A stretch of DNA of 6,169 nt, taken from RGIG4576 sp964606575. Lineage in GTDB: Bacteria; Bacteroidota; Bacteroidia; Bacteroidales; Muribaculaceae. The stretch covers positions 1 to 6,169 of the forward strand of contig CAZSHA010000094.1 of NCBI GenBank assembly GCA_964606575.1. The letters are read 5' to 3'. The position numbers and the translations under genes were made by a program. The notes beneath the pieces were generated by a model. That model was not told the origin of the DNA. It was given only the letters and a program-made list of their open reading frames with translations, and ran no database searches. Shown here piece by piece: positions 1 to 6,169 of the stretch (positions are counted from its first letter, which is position 1; every line of letters begins with the position of its first letter).

Positions 1-47
1 CGTGATTTGTAATCTCGGGGTCGTTGGTTCGAATCCGACAAGAGGCT
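1..47 (+). tRNA. tRNA-Thr (anticodon UGU), 3' portion only; 5' end lies outside the window
   Basis: The window opens exactly at the first base of the anticodon stem (tRNA position 27). The anticodon stem is 1-5/13-17, with loop 6-12 (TTTGTAA) and anticodon TGT at 8-10, which reads ACA (and other ACN) threonine codons. A 5-base variable region (18-22) follows. The T stem is 23-27/35-39 around the TTCGAAT loop (28-34). The 3' acceptor strand is 40-46, with discriminator T at 47. The next bases are CAA, so CCA is not encoded and must be added after transcription, as is common in Bacteroidota. The acceptor strand predicts GCCTCTT as the missing 5' end. The anticodon stem has one T:T mismatch in its middle pair (3 and 15). 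No copy of the tRNA 3' end occurs elsewhere in the window, so there is no sign of an integrated element here. Confidence 0.93.
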
Positions 48-48
48 C

Positions 49-82
49 AAAAAGGAATCAACTGCAGTTGATTCCTTTTTTT
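49..82 (+). terminator. Intrinsic terminator of the tRNA-Thr transcript (perfect palindrome)
   Basis: Positions 49-80 form a 32-base perfect palindrome centred on CTGCAG (62-67). The core arms run from 54 and to 75, flanked by an A-tract (49-53) and a T-tract (76-82). As RNA it would give a long hairpin with a minimal loop followed by seven U residues. It starts two bases after the tRNA ends, so it fits the terminator of the tRNA operon. The A-tract/T-tract symmetry means it could also stop transcription arriving from the right. Confidence 0.9.
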
Positions 83-224
83 ATTTCATAATATTGGCAC
101 CTCGCCATACAAACGGCTCTGACTCAGCAGATAACCTCAAACTTTCCAGACATTTAAAAAGAAAATATCATTTAACTTAACAGAATCCAAACAATAAGCA
201 AATATTCATCTCAATAAAAAAAAT

Positions 225-1205
225 ATGAAACCCTTCTTGCTTTCACATAGCAATATCATTTATATCACGATAGTCACTCTGCTTGCGGCATTCTTATTGG
301 CTGACTATCTACCCGACGTTGAAACCTTTATCACGCCTCCTATGGCACTCTTCCTAGGGCTGGCATTCGCTTTGCTTTGCGGCAAGGCATATCCCACATT
401 CAATAAAAAGATGTCGAAGAAGCTGCTACAATATTCTGTCATCGGACTCGGTTTCGGCATGAACCTGCAAGCATCTTTGGCATCGGGTAAGGAAGGCATG
501 ATATTTACCATAATATCGGTAGCAGGCACAATGCTTATCGGATGGCTGATAGGTCACAAACTCCTAAAAGTAAACACAGACACTTCCTATCTCATCAGTT
601 CAGGGACAGCAATATGCGGAGGTAGTGCAATAGCAGCAGTAGCCCCAGTAATAAAAGCCAAAGATACCGATATGTCGGTTGCACTAGGCACTATATTCAT
701 TCTCAACGCAATAGCCCTTTTCATTTTCCCTATGATTGGACACTGGCTAGGTATGAGTCAAGAACAATTCGGGCTATGGGCGGCAATAGCCATTCACGAC
801 ACAAGTTCGGTGGTGGGAGCTGGTGCAGCCTACGGAGAACAAGCTCTTCAAATAGCAACCACAGTGAAACTCACACGCGCATTATGGATTATTCCTCTTG
901 CCCTTGTCACCTCATTCATCTTCAAAAGCAAAGGGCAAAAAATCTCAATTCCTTGGTTTATTTTATGGTTCGTTGTAGCAATGAACATAAACACTTATTT
1001 ACTAAGCCTTAGCGATATTGGTATTATAGTAGGTGATTTCATCAACGGATTAGCCCGCAAGGCACTCACCTTAACTTTATTCTTCATCGGAGCATCTCTT
1101 TCAATGGACACATTGAAAACTGTAGGCATTAAACCGCTTTTCCAAGGCATTCTGCTGTGGATTATCATCAGCCTTTCCACCCTCGCATATATCTATTTAT
1201 GCTGA
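225..1205 (+). CDS. yeiH: YeiH/PSE-family putative sulfate exporter (UPF0324 membrane protein)
   Basis: Inner-membrane protein of 326 residues, slightly shorter than E. coli YeiH (about 349). About nine to ten hydrophobic segments are visible, among them near residues 11-28, 36-53, 92-110, 149-172, 218-235, 241-260, 280-295 and 305-325. Family hallmarks are the SGTAICGGSAIAA segment (about 126-138) and AIHDTSSVVGAGAAYG (about 189-204), both in the positions expected for YeiH proteins. The family is classed as putative sulfate exporters because of relatives near sulfonate-degradation genes; transport has not been demonstrated for most members, so the substrate here is inference. The start at 225 is the first ATG and leads straight into the first membrane segment. 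The leader is A-rich with no Shine-Dalgarno. The gene stands alone between two terminators and must have its own promoter in 83-224, but I see no exact TAnnTTTG box there. No LysR-type regulator, which often sits beside yeiH, is in the window. The symbol reflects family membership, not proven orthology. Confidence 0.9.
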   Translation: MKPFLLSHSNIIYITIVTLLAAFLLADYLPDVETFITPPMALFLGLAFALLCGKAYPTFNKKMSKKLLQYSVIGLGFGMNLQASLASGKEGMIFTIISVAGTMLIGWLIGHKLLKVNTDTSYLISSGTAICGGSAIAAVAPVIKAKDTDMSVALGTIFILNAIALFIFPMIGHWLGMSQEQFGLWAAIAIHDTSSVVGAGAAYGEQALQIATTVKLTRALWIIPLALVTSFIFKSKGQKISIPWFILWFVVAMNINTYLLSLSDIGIIVGDFINGLARKALTLTLFFIGASLSMDTLKTVGIKPLFQGILLWIIISLSTLAYIYLC

Positions 1206-1232
1206 TAAGCAGTACATTAAAATATAAAATAA

Positions 1233-1283
1233 ACGTGGCTGTCTAATAATTTAAGTTTGACAGCCACGTGATCTTTCTTTTTT
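1233..1283. terminator. Bidirectional intrinsic terminator between convergent yeiH and metH
   Basis: An 11-bp perfect stem (1233-1243 with 1259-1269) encloses a 15-base loop. On the + strand it is followed by a T-rich run to 1283 that ends yeiH transcripts. On the - strand the bases after the stem (complement of 1232 down to about 1216) are also T-rich, with A interruptions, so the same hairpin can end metH transcripts. The + strand T-run overlaps the metH stop codon (TAA, 1284-1282), so the metH stop is only 13 bases from the stem. Sharing one hairpin is a compact arrangement common for convergent genes. Confidence 0.87.
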
Positions 1284-4200
1284 ACTTTAAGAACTTCTTT
1301 AAATCTGTTTCTGTCACACCTCTACGGCGAGCATAGTCCGCTTTTTGGTCATCGCCAATTTCACCAAGCACAAAATATCGGCTATCGGCGTGAGCTAACA
1401 TCAACCCGCAAGTGCTTGCCGCAGGCGACATTGCCCCATTCTCCGTCAAATTTATACCTATAGCTCCTAAATCTATCAACCTGTCCAATTGAAATATCAC
1501 GCTTTGGTCCGGTAAAGAAGGATACCCCACAGCAGGCCTTATTCCTTGATAATATTGCCTTAACGCATTCGTAGGATTATCACTTTCGTTTGTCGCATAT
1601 CCCCATATTTCAGTACGCACCTTTTTATGAATATATTCCGTAGCAGCCTCGGCTAGACGGTCGGCTAACGTCTGTAGCAGCATTGCCCTATAATCATCGC
1701 CATTTTCCTTACATTCTGCAATCTTATTATTTATTTGCTTGCCCGAAGTCACGGCAAACACACCTATATAATCGTTTTCAGTAGCAATGAAATCGCACAG
1801 CGACAACGAAGCCTCGCCTTCTCTCTTCATCTGCTGGCGAAGCATCTCTATACGCTCATCGCCAGCCACAACAGCTTCGGCATCACGATAAGCAGGCATA
1901 ATCCCTATCCTAGCCCTAATGCTATCGCTGTCATCTCCCTCCAATTCGTCAAGCAATTTATTTGCCTCTTTATAAAGCTGCATCGCTTGAGCAGCCTGAT
2001 TTATATCTTTCTTGTCATGCCCAGCAAGCCACACGGCTTTCATGCAGTCGCAACCCTTCACTTCAGCTATACTAGCAAACGATGCATCGAATTTCCATGC
2101 GGCAAAAAACGACCGCCAATTTATAAACTCACGAGCATCTTTCACCGTTATGTTATATGTATGCACGCCTTTCGTTTTTGGAGCAATAGGAGCATATTCC
2201 AATTTTGGAGCATTAGCTCTAGCTTCTTCCAACGCATACAACGACTTGCCACCATCAAAATGTCCTTTCCTCAATGACACTTGCTTTGCCGTCCATTCAC
2301 GCACAAACGCCTCTCGGTTCGACAACAACTGCTGCGCCACAATAGGCATCATGGCAGCATCACGAGTATGCACCACTGGAGCACCGTAGCATGGAGTTAT
2401 CTTAACGGCTGTGTGCAACTCGCTAGTGGTCGCACCGCCAACCATCAACGGAATATCCAAGCCTCGCTCTTGCATCAACCTAGCCACATGGCACATTTCT
2501 TCAAGCGACGGAGTTATCAACCCGCTCAATGCTACAATATCTGCTTTTTCGGCAATGGCAGTATCAACGATAACATCACCAGGCACCATTACACCCAAGT
2601 CTATCACCTCATAACCGTTACAACGCATAATTACGGTAACAATATTCTTTCCAATATCATGCACGTCACCTTTCACTGTGGCAATAACCACCTTTCCAGT
2701 TGCTTTCGCACTGCCCGACATGCGTTTTTCTGATTCGATAAATGGATTCAACCATGTAACGGCTTGTTTCATCACGCGCGCGCTTTTCACCACTTGCGGA
2801 AGGAACAATTTACCCTCGCCAAACAGCCTGCCGACTTCGTTCATACCCGCCATTAACGGACGATCTATAACATCAAGTGCCGAGCCCAGTTCTTTATGGA
2901 CGCACTCCAGCGTTTCCTCAAGCATCTCGCTACGCCCCCTAACCACAAGTTGTTGCAAATACGCTTCGGCAGTAATATTAGAGAGTGCGGCTTGCTCTTT
3001 CTCCTTATCAGCCGCAACACCCGATTCTTTTATCTGTTGAGCTACCTCTATAAGTCGTTCTGTTGCTTCTGAATCTCTGTTAAAAAGCACGTCTTCTATA
3101 GCACCACGCAGTTTCGGGTCAATCTCCTCGTATGGTATCATAGCACCCGCATTCACAATAGCCATATCCATGCCCTTAGCAATAGCATGATAAAGGAACA
3201 CCGAGTGCATAGCTTCACGCACCGCATTATTTCCACGGAAAGAGAACGATAAATTGCTAACGCCACCGCTCACTTTAGCCCCAGGCAGATTAGCCTTTAT
3301 CCAGCCTACAGCTCGTATGAAATCCAACGCATAGTTATTATGAGCCTCAATACCAGTAGCCACCGCAAGAATATTAGGGTCAAAAATTATATCATTAGGG
3401 TTAAAACCCACTTCTTCGGTCAATATCTTATAAGCCCTGCCACACACCTCGATTTTTCGCTCGTATGTGTCAGCCTGCCCCACTTCATCAAATGCCATAA
3501 CCACTGTTGCAGCACCCATTCGCTTTATATATTCAGCTTTAGTCTTGAAAGTTTCTTCTCCATCTTTTAGACTGATAGAGTTCACTATTCCCTTTCCCTG
3601 CATGCATTCCAACCCTGCCTTTATGACGCTCCACCTCGATGAATCTATCATGACCGGCACACGCGCCACATCAGGCTCTGCCGCAAGCATTCTCAAGAAA
3701 TGCGACATTTCAGCCTCTGCCTCAAGCATACCGTCATCCATGTTAACATCCACGATTTGAGCTCCAGCCTCTACTTGTTTGCAAGCTATCGATAGAGCCT
3801 CCTCATAATTCTTCTCGTTTATAAGCCTCAAGAATTTTCGGCTTCCAGCAACGTTGCAACGCTCACCCACGTTCACAAACATCCTTTCGGCTGATACCTC
3901 AGTCATTTCCAAGCCCGACAATCTCATTGGTTGTGCTTTACGCACAACTTCATGAGGGGTATATGACTTCACCAATTCCGCTATTGCCCTTATATGTTCG
4001 GGAGTCGTTCCGCAACAACCGCCAACGATATTGACCATACGCTTTTCCAGTATCACACGCACATGCGTAGCCATAGTTTCTGCTGTTTCATCATATTGTC
4101 CCATCTCGTTGGGCAAACCTGCATTAGGATACACGCTCACCGCACAATCAGCCTTCGACGATAGCTCCTCAAGCCATTTCGTCATACCTTCTGCTCCGAA

Positions 4201-4956
4201 TCCGCAATTAAGCCCTACGCTTAGCAGTTCTGCATGGCTCACGCTTGCGAGAAATGCCTCTATCGTTTGACCGCTCAAAGTTCTGCCGCTCTCGGTCAAC
4301 GTGACCGAAAGCATAACAGGCACACGCAACGAGCATATCCGCATCGCTTCTTCCGCCGCCCATAACGCCGCCTTCGCATTCAAGGTATCAAATACCGTTT
4401 CGATGAGCAACACATCAACACCGCCGTCAATCAGGCTCCTCATCTGTTCTACATAAGCATCGGTAAGTTCCCTCCATGTTATATCCCTAGCCGCAGGGTC
4501 ATCAACCGAAGGAGATATTGAGAGGCTCTTGTTAGTAGGTCCTACGCTACCAGCCACCCATTTTACTATGCCAGTATGGCAGTCCATCCATTCGTCGACC
4601 ACTTCACGAGCCAACTTTGCAGCCTCAAAATTTATCTCATATACATCGTTTTCCAGTCCATAATCGCTCAATGATATGCTATTAGCGTTGAACGAGTCCG
4701 TTTCTATTATATCGGCTCCCGCCTCAAGATACTGCTTATGAATATCGGCAATCACATCTTTTCTCGTTATCGCAAGAGCATCGTTACACCCTTTCAGTTC
4801 ACATAGGCTTGCCGCCCAACGAGATCCTCGGAAATCTGATTCTTCCAATCCAGCACGCTGTATCATGGTACCCATACCACCGTCTAGCACTAGAATTCTG
4901 CGTTCAAGCTCCTTCCGTATATCTTTTTCTACATTTTTGATGATTTTGCTATCCAT
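1282..4956 (-). CDS. metH: Cobalamin-dependent methionine synthase (5-methyltetrahydrofolate--homocysteine methyltransferase)
   Basis: Cytoplasmic enzyme (EC 2.1.1.13) that moves the methyl group of 5-methyltetrahydrofolate to homocysteine through methylcobalamin, giving methionine and tetrahydrofolate. All four modules are present in 1224 residues (E. coli MetH has 1227). The homocysteine domain (about 15-335) carries the zinc ligands Cys251 (GLNCGFG) and Cys314-Cys315 (GGCCGTTP). The pterin domain (about 359-625) begins FVNVGERCNVAGSRKF and contains DVNMDDGM. The cobalamin cap (about 650-745) precedes the B12 domain (about 754-885), which has DVHDIGKN with the cobalt-ligating His766 and the SGLITPS loop. 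The AdoMet reactivation domain (about 915-1224) has RPAVGYPSLPDQ at about 1140-1151. No key residue is missing. The open frame extends upstream to 5154, but I place the start at 4956 because MDSKII leads into the conserved RILVLDGGMGTMIQ. The 66-codon extension is unlike the family, covers both divergent promoter boxes and runs into the neighbouring gene. No cobalamin or SAM riboswitch is recognisable upstream. Confidence 0.97.
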   Translation of the reverse strand: MDSKIIKNVEKDIRKELERRILVLDGGMGTMIQRAGLEESDFRGSRWAASLCELKGCNDALAITRKDVIADIHKQYLEAGADIIETDSFNANSISLSDYGLENDVYEINFEAAKLAREVVDEWMDCHTGIVKWVAGSVGPTNKSLSISPSVDDPAARDITWRELTDAYVEQMRSLIDGGVDVLLIETVFDTLNAKAALWAAEEAMRICSLRVPVMLSVTLTESGRTLSGQTIEAFLASVSHAELLSVGLNCGFGAEGMTKWLEELSSKADCAVSVYPNAGLPNEMGQYDETAETMATHVRVILEKRMVNIVGGCCGTTPEHIRAIAELVKSYTPHEVVRKAQPMRLSGLEMTEVSAERMFVNVGERCNVAGSRKFLRLINEKNYEEALSIACKQVEAGAQIVDVNMDDGMLEAEAEMSHFLRMLAAEPDVARVPVMIDSSRWSVIKAGLECMQGKGIVNSISLKDGEETFKTKAEYIKRMGAATVVMAFDEVGQADTYERKIEVCGRAYKILTEEVGFNPNDIIFDPNILAVATGIEAHNNYALDFIRAVGWIKANLPGAKVSGGVSNLSFSFRGNNAVREAMHSVFLYHAIAKGMDMAIVNAGAMIPYEEIDPKLRGAIEDVLFNRDSEATERLIEVAQQIKESGVAADKEKEQAALSNITAEAYLQQLVVRGRSEMLEETLECVHKELGSALDVIDRPLMAGMNEVGRLFGEGKLFLPQVVKSARVMKQAVTWLNPFIESEKRMSGSAKATGKVVIATVKGDVHDIGKNIVTVIMRCNGYEVIDLGVMVPGDVIVDTAIAEKADIVALSGLITPSLEEMCHVARLMQERGLDIPLMVGGATTSELHTAVKITPCYGAPVVHTRDAAMMPIVAQQLLSNREAFVREWTAKQVSLRKGHFDGGKSLYALEEARANAPKLEYAPIAPKTKGVHTYNITVKDAREFINWRSFFAAWKFDASFASIAEVKGCDCMKAVWLAGHDKKDINQAAQAMQLYKEANKLLDELEGDDSDSIRARIGIMPAYRDAEAVVAGDERIEMLRQQMKREGEASLSLCDFIATENDYIGVFAVTSGKQINNKIAECKENGDDYRAMLLQTLADRLAEAATEYIHKKVRTEIWGYATNESDNPTNALRQYYQGIRPAVGYPSLPDQSVIFQLDRLIDLGAIGINLTENGAMSPAASTCGLMLAHADSRYFVLGEIGDDQKADYARRRGVTETDLKKFLK

Positions 4957-4983
4957 AAACAATAATTTTTCATAAAACGACTG

Positions 4984-4991
4984 CAAATTTA
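4984..4991 (-). promoter_or_regulatory. Candidate -7 box of the metH promoter
   Basis: Read on the - strand the site is TAAATTTG, an exact match to the Bacteroidota -7 consensus TAnnTTTG recognised by the primary sigma factor of this phylum. It lies 27 bases upstream of the metH ATG. Transcription would begin near 4977, giving an untranslated leader of only about 20 bases with no Shine-Dalgarno. A clear TTTG -33 box is not present at the usual spacing; the corresponding bases are GTTA-like. The short leader leaves no room for a riboswitch. The start site is inferred, not observed. Confidence 0.55.
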
Positions 4992-4992
4992 A

Positions 4993-5020
4993 TAAATGTA
5001 AACTATAATAATAACATTTA
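4993..5020. repeat. Inverted repeat TAAATGT-N14-ACATTTA upstream of metH, possible operator
   Basis: TAAATGT (4993-4999) and ACATTTA (5014-5020) are perfect 7-base inverted copies. Their centres are 21 bases apart, about two helical turns, which would put both half-sites on one face of the DNA. The repeat lies directly upstream of the metH -7 box, over the -33 region, where a bound repressor would block metH. The region is very AT-rich and roughly one such pair is expected by chance in a stretch of this size, so a regulatory role is only a suggestion. Confidence 0.25.
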
Positions 5021-5075
5021 GTCTTCTCCTTATATGTTTTTGTCGATAATTCTTCACCAATAAAATCCATATTGC

Positions 5076-5083
5076 TAATTTTG
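5076..5083 (+). promoter_or_regulatory. Candidate -7 box for the secreted-protein gene
   Basis: The site TAATTTTG matches the Bacteroidota -7 consensus TAnnTTTG exactly and ends 27 bases before the ATG at 5111. That is the same spacing seen for the metH box on the other strand. Transcription would begin near 5089 with a leader of about 20 bases. A TTTG occurs at 5039-5042, too far away to be the -33 box, and no convincing one is present at the usual distance. Confidence 0.55.
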
Positions 5084-5110
5084 TAACATACATTAAACTC
5101 AATAAAGAAT

Positions 5111-5986
5111 ATGACACGCAAGTTTATACTTAGCTTAATATCAATTGGATTCATGGCTACTTGCTACGCCGATGACGCACATCAGGCAACGAGAGTAGAA
5201 CATTTTCAGTTGAACGACACCATAGTTGACTGGCAAGACAACGGCATGATTCCATTGCAAGACGGTAAGTGCTTTGCCTCTTTGAGCCACAACAACGACG
5301 GTATCTTTTTCCAGATTCTCGTCAAAGACCGCAAATTGCAACAGCAGTTCTTGCATCGTGGAATGGTGGTCTATGTCGACCCTAACGGCAAAAAGAAGAA
5401 GAAATATTCAGTACAATTCCCCACTTTGCCTCCACCACAACGCCCACGGCACGGCAGACCCGGCGAACACGCTGAAAGAAGCGACACGCCAACTATCAAC
5501 CCAGCCGACACATCAGGACTTTTCAACGAAATAGGTCCACACCACCGGCACGGACAACCACACCCTCGCTTTTCTAAAATGGAACGTGAACGCCACTTGA
5601 AGATGTTGCTGTCACAACTATCCCAAAAGCCAGCATCATTCTACATAAACGATGATGAAGGACTAATGTCGCAAGACTCTACAAAAATATCGGCTTCGGG
5701 TAACAACCTAGTGTTCTCTTCTTTTATCGGATATAACAAACTAGGCAAAATAGGCAAGAAGAATGAAATATCGCTTGGCATCACTGTAAAAGAGTCTGAA
5801 AGCGAGAGCGACGACAGGCAAAACGGACCTCCTGGAGGGATGTTCGTACCACCTCCAGGCATGGGCGGAATGATGCCACCACCGGGAATGGGTGGTAGAG
5901 GAAGATTTCGAGAAATGTTAAAAGAAAATAAAAAATTCTCAGAATGGATTGTTTTTTCAACAAAAATTAGTAACTTTACGGAGTAA
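5111..5986 (+). CDS. Secreted protein of unknown function, beta-rich, with GKKKKK motif and Gly/Met/Pro-rich loop
   Basis: 291 residues, exported: residues 1-20 form a Sec signal peptide (basic MTRK, hydrophobic core, likely cut after CYA-20 before DD). Cys18 follows M-A-T, which is not a lipobox, so I do not call it a lipoprotein. Residues about 25-104 look like a beta-sandwich of the CBM9/DOMON-like kind (VDWQDNGMIPL, then alternating strands, then GMVVYVDPNGKKKKKYSVQFP). From memory, Bacteroidales hypothetical proteins share this GKKKKK...QFP pattern; no search was run. Residues 105-155 are a Pro/Arg/His-rich linker (RPRHGRPGEH, PHHRHGQPHPRF). Residues 157-171 look helical. Residues about 176-226 return to strands. 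A Gly/Met/Pro loop (239-266) with two PPPGMGG copies precedes the final strand (SEWIVFSTKI, about 277-286). No catalytic residues are recognisable. It is transcribed divergently from metH and followed by its own terminator, so it appears monocistronic. The start at 5111 is supported by the signal peptide. Periplasmic or cell-surface location is inferred. Confidence 0.85.
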   Translation: MTRKFILSLISIGFMATCYADDAHQATRVEHFQLNDTIVDWQDNGMIPLQDGKCFASLSHNNDGIFFQILVKDRKLQQQFLHRGMVVYVDPNGKKKKKYSVQFPTLPPPQRPRHGRPGEHAERSDTPTINPADTSGLFNEIGPHHRHGQPHPRFSKMERERHLKMLLSQLSQKPASFYINDDEGLMSQDSTKISASGNNLVFSSFIGYNKLGKIGKKNEISLGITVKESESESDDRQNGPPGGMFVPPPGMGGMMPPPGMGGRGRFREMLKENKKFSEWIVFSTKISNFTE

Positions 5987-6053
5987 ATAACATTATAAGG
6001 ATAAAATAAATCTTTTCATACTATTTGTAGGGCTATAAATTAAGTTGATTCAA

Positions 6054-6092
6054 GAGAAAGAGCTGCTCGTGTGAGTCGCTCTTTTTCATTTT
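6054..6092 (+). terminator. Intrinsic terminator after the secreted-protein gene
   Basis: The outer stem pairs 6054-6063 (GAGAAAGAGC) with 6078-6087 (GCTCTTTTTC), with one G:U pair. Beyond a T:C mismatch and a G:U pair, an inner CTC/GAG stem closes a GTGT loop. The run of T lies mostly inside the 3' arm (6082-6086) and is followed by CATTTTATT. It sits 67 bases after the stop codon at 5986 and on the same strand. The T-tract is interrupted by C at 6087, so it may be less efficient than the other terminators here. Confidence 0.75.
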
Positions 6093-6169
6093 ATTATACC
6101 CACTGATAAAAAACGGCTTAATATGCAAAAAGTAGGCTGAAACCTTTGTAAGTTATTGATAATGATTAA
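6093..6169. other. AT-rich intergenic tail, no gene seen
   Basis: From the terminator to the window end the sequence is AT-rich, with stops in all frames and no open frame beyond a few codons. AACCTTTG (6141-6148) is one base short of a TAnnTTTG box and could belong to a promoter for a gene beyond the right edge, but this cannot be judged from the window. Confidence 0.5.

Noticed and set aside
1..47. tRNA gene as an attachment site of an integrated element
   Set aside because: No second copy of the tRNA 3' end, no integrase and no mobile genes occur in the window; the neighbours are housekeeping or envelope genes.
89..96. TAATATTG as a -7 promoter box for yeiH
   Set aside because: One base off TAnnTTTG and about 130 bases from the start codon, with no -33 box; too weak to call, although yeiH must have a promoter somewhere in 83-224.
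1735..4270. Several open frames of 67-180 codons on the + strand inside metH
   Set aside because: They lie opposite a fully conserved coding sequence, have low-complexity Ser/His/Pro-rich translations and match no family; they are antisense shadows.
4957..5110. Possible cobalamin or SAM riboswitch upstream of metH
   Set aside because: Only 154 bases separate the genes, the predicted leader is about 20 bases, and no B12-box or S-box-like conserved segments are visible on the - strand.
5111..5170. Lipoprotein signal with Cys18 in the secreted protein
   Set aside because: The residues before the cysteine are M-A-T; threonine at -1 and methionine at -3 do not fit a lipobox, while cleavage after Ala20 fits signal peptidase I.
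5141..5963. Open frames of 60-73 codons on the - strand inside the secreted-protein gene
   Set aside because: They are antisense to a gene with a convincing signal peptide and have no start context or recognisable domain.
6033..6092. An 18-codon open frame on the - strand starting MKKSDSH
   Set aside because: It coincides with the terminator hairpin and is explained by it; there is no independent support for translation.
1..6169. CRISPR array, phage, toxin-antitoxin, defence island or insertion sequence
   Set aside because: No regularly spaced repeats, transposase or integrase motifs, or paired small genes were found; all sizeable space is taken by the three genes described.

Overview
The window looks like an ordinary chromosomal segment of a Bacteroidales-type bacterium (phylum Bacteroidota). 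The evidence is consistent across features. Shine-Dalgarno sequences are absent and A-rich leaders precede the start codons. Two exact matches to the Bacteroidota -7 promoter box (TAnnTTTG) lie between the divergent genes. The tRNA has no encoded CCA. One gene encodes a type of secreted protein (beta-rich, with a GKKKKK motif and a Gly/Met/Pro-rich loop) that I associate with this phylum. Genus or family cannot be fixed from the sequence alone.

Layout. Positions 1-47 are the 3' part of a tRNA-Thr(UGU) cut by the window edge, followed by a perfectly palindromic intrinsic terminator (49-82). A single-gene unit on the + strand (225-1205) encodes a YeiH/PSE-family membrane protein, a putative sulfate or sulfonate-related exporter. 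It converges on metH (4956-1282, - strand), the full-length four-module cobalamin-dependent methionine synthase, and one bidirectional terminator hairpin (1233-1269) separates them. The region 4957-5110 is a divergent promoter region: metH is read leftwards, and a secreted protein of unknown function (5111-5986) is read rightwards. The secreted gene ends in an intrinsic terminator (6054-6087). An AT-rich tail with no gene runs to the window end.

How the genes relate. Each gene appears to be its own transcription unit, so no operon logic links them. The transporter and MetH both touch sulfur metabolism (oxidised-sulfur export, methionine synthesis), but they converge and may simply be neighbours. 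The secreted protein shares a promoter region with metH but shows no evident functional tie to it. The longest reading frame covering metH opens 66 codons too early, inside the divergent gene; the real start is at 4956.

I did not find a convincing undescribed system here. The items most worth a second look are the secreted protein with its low-complexity His/Arg/Pro and Gly/Met/Pro loops, and a weak inverted repeat overlapping the metH promoter.
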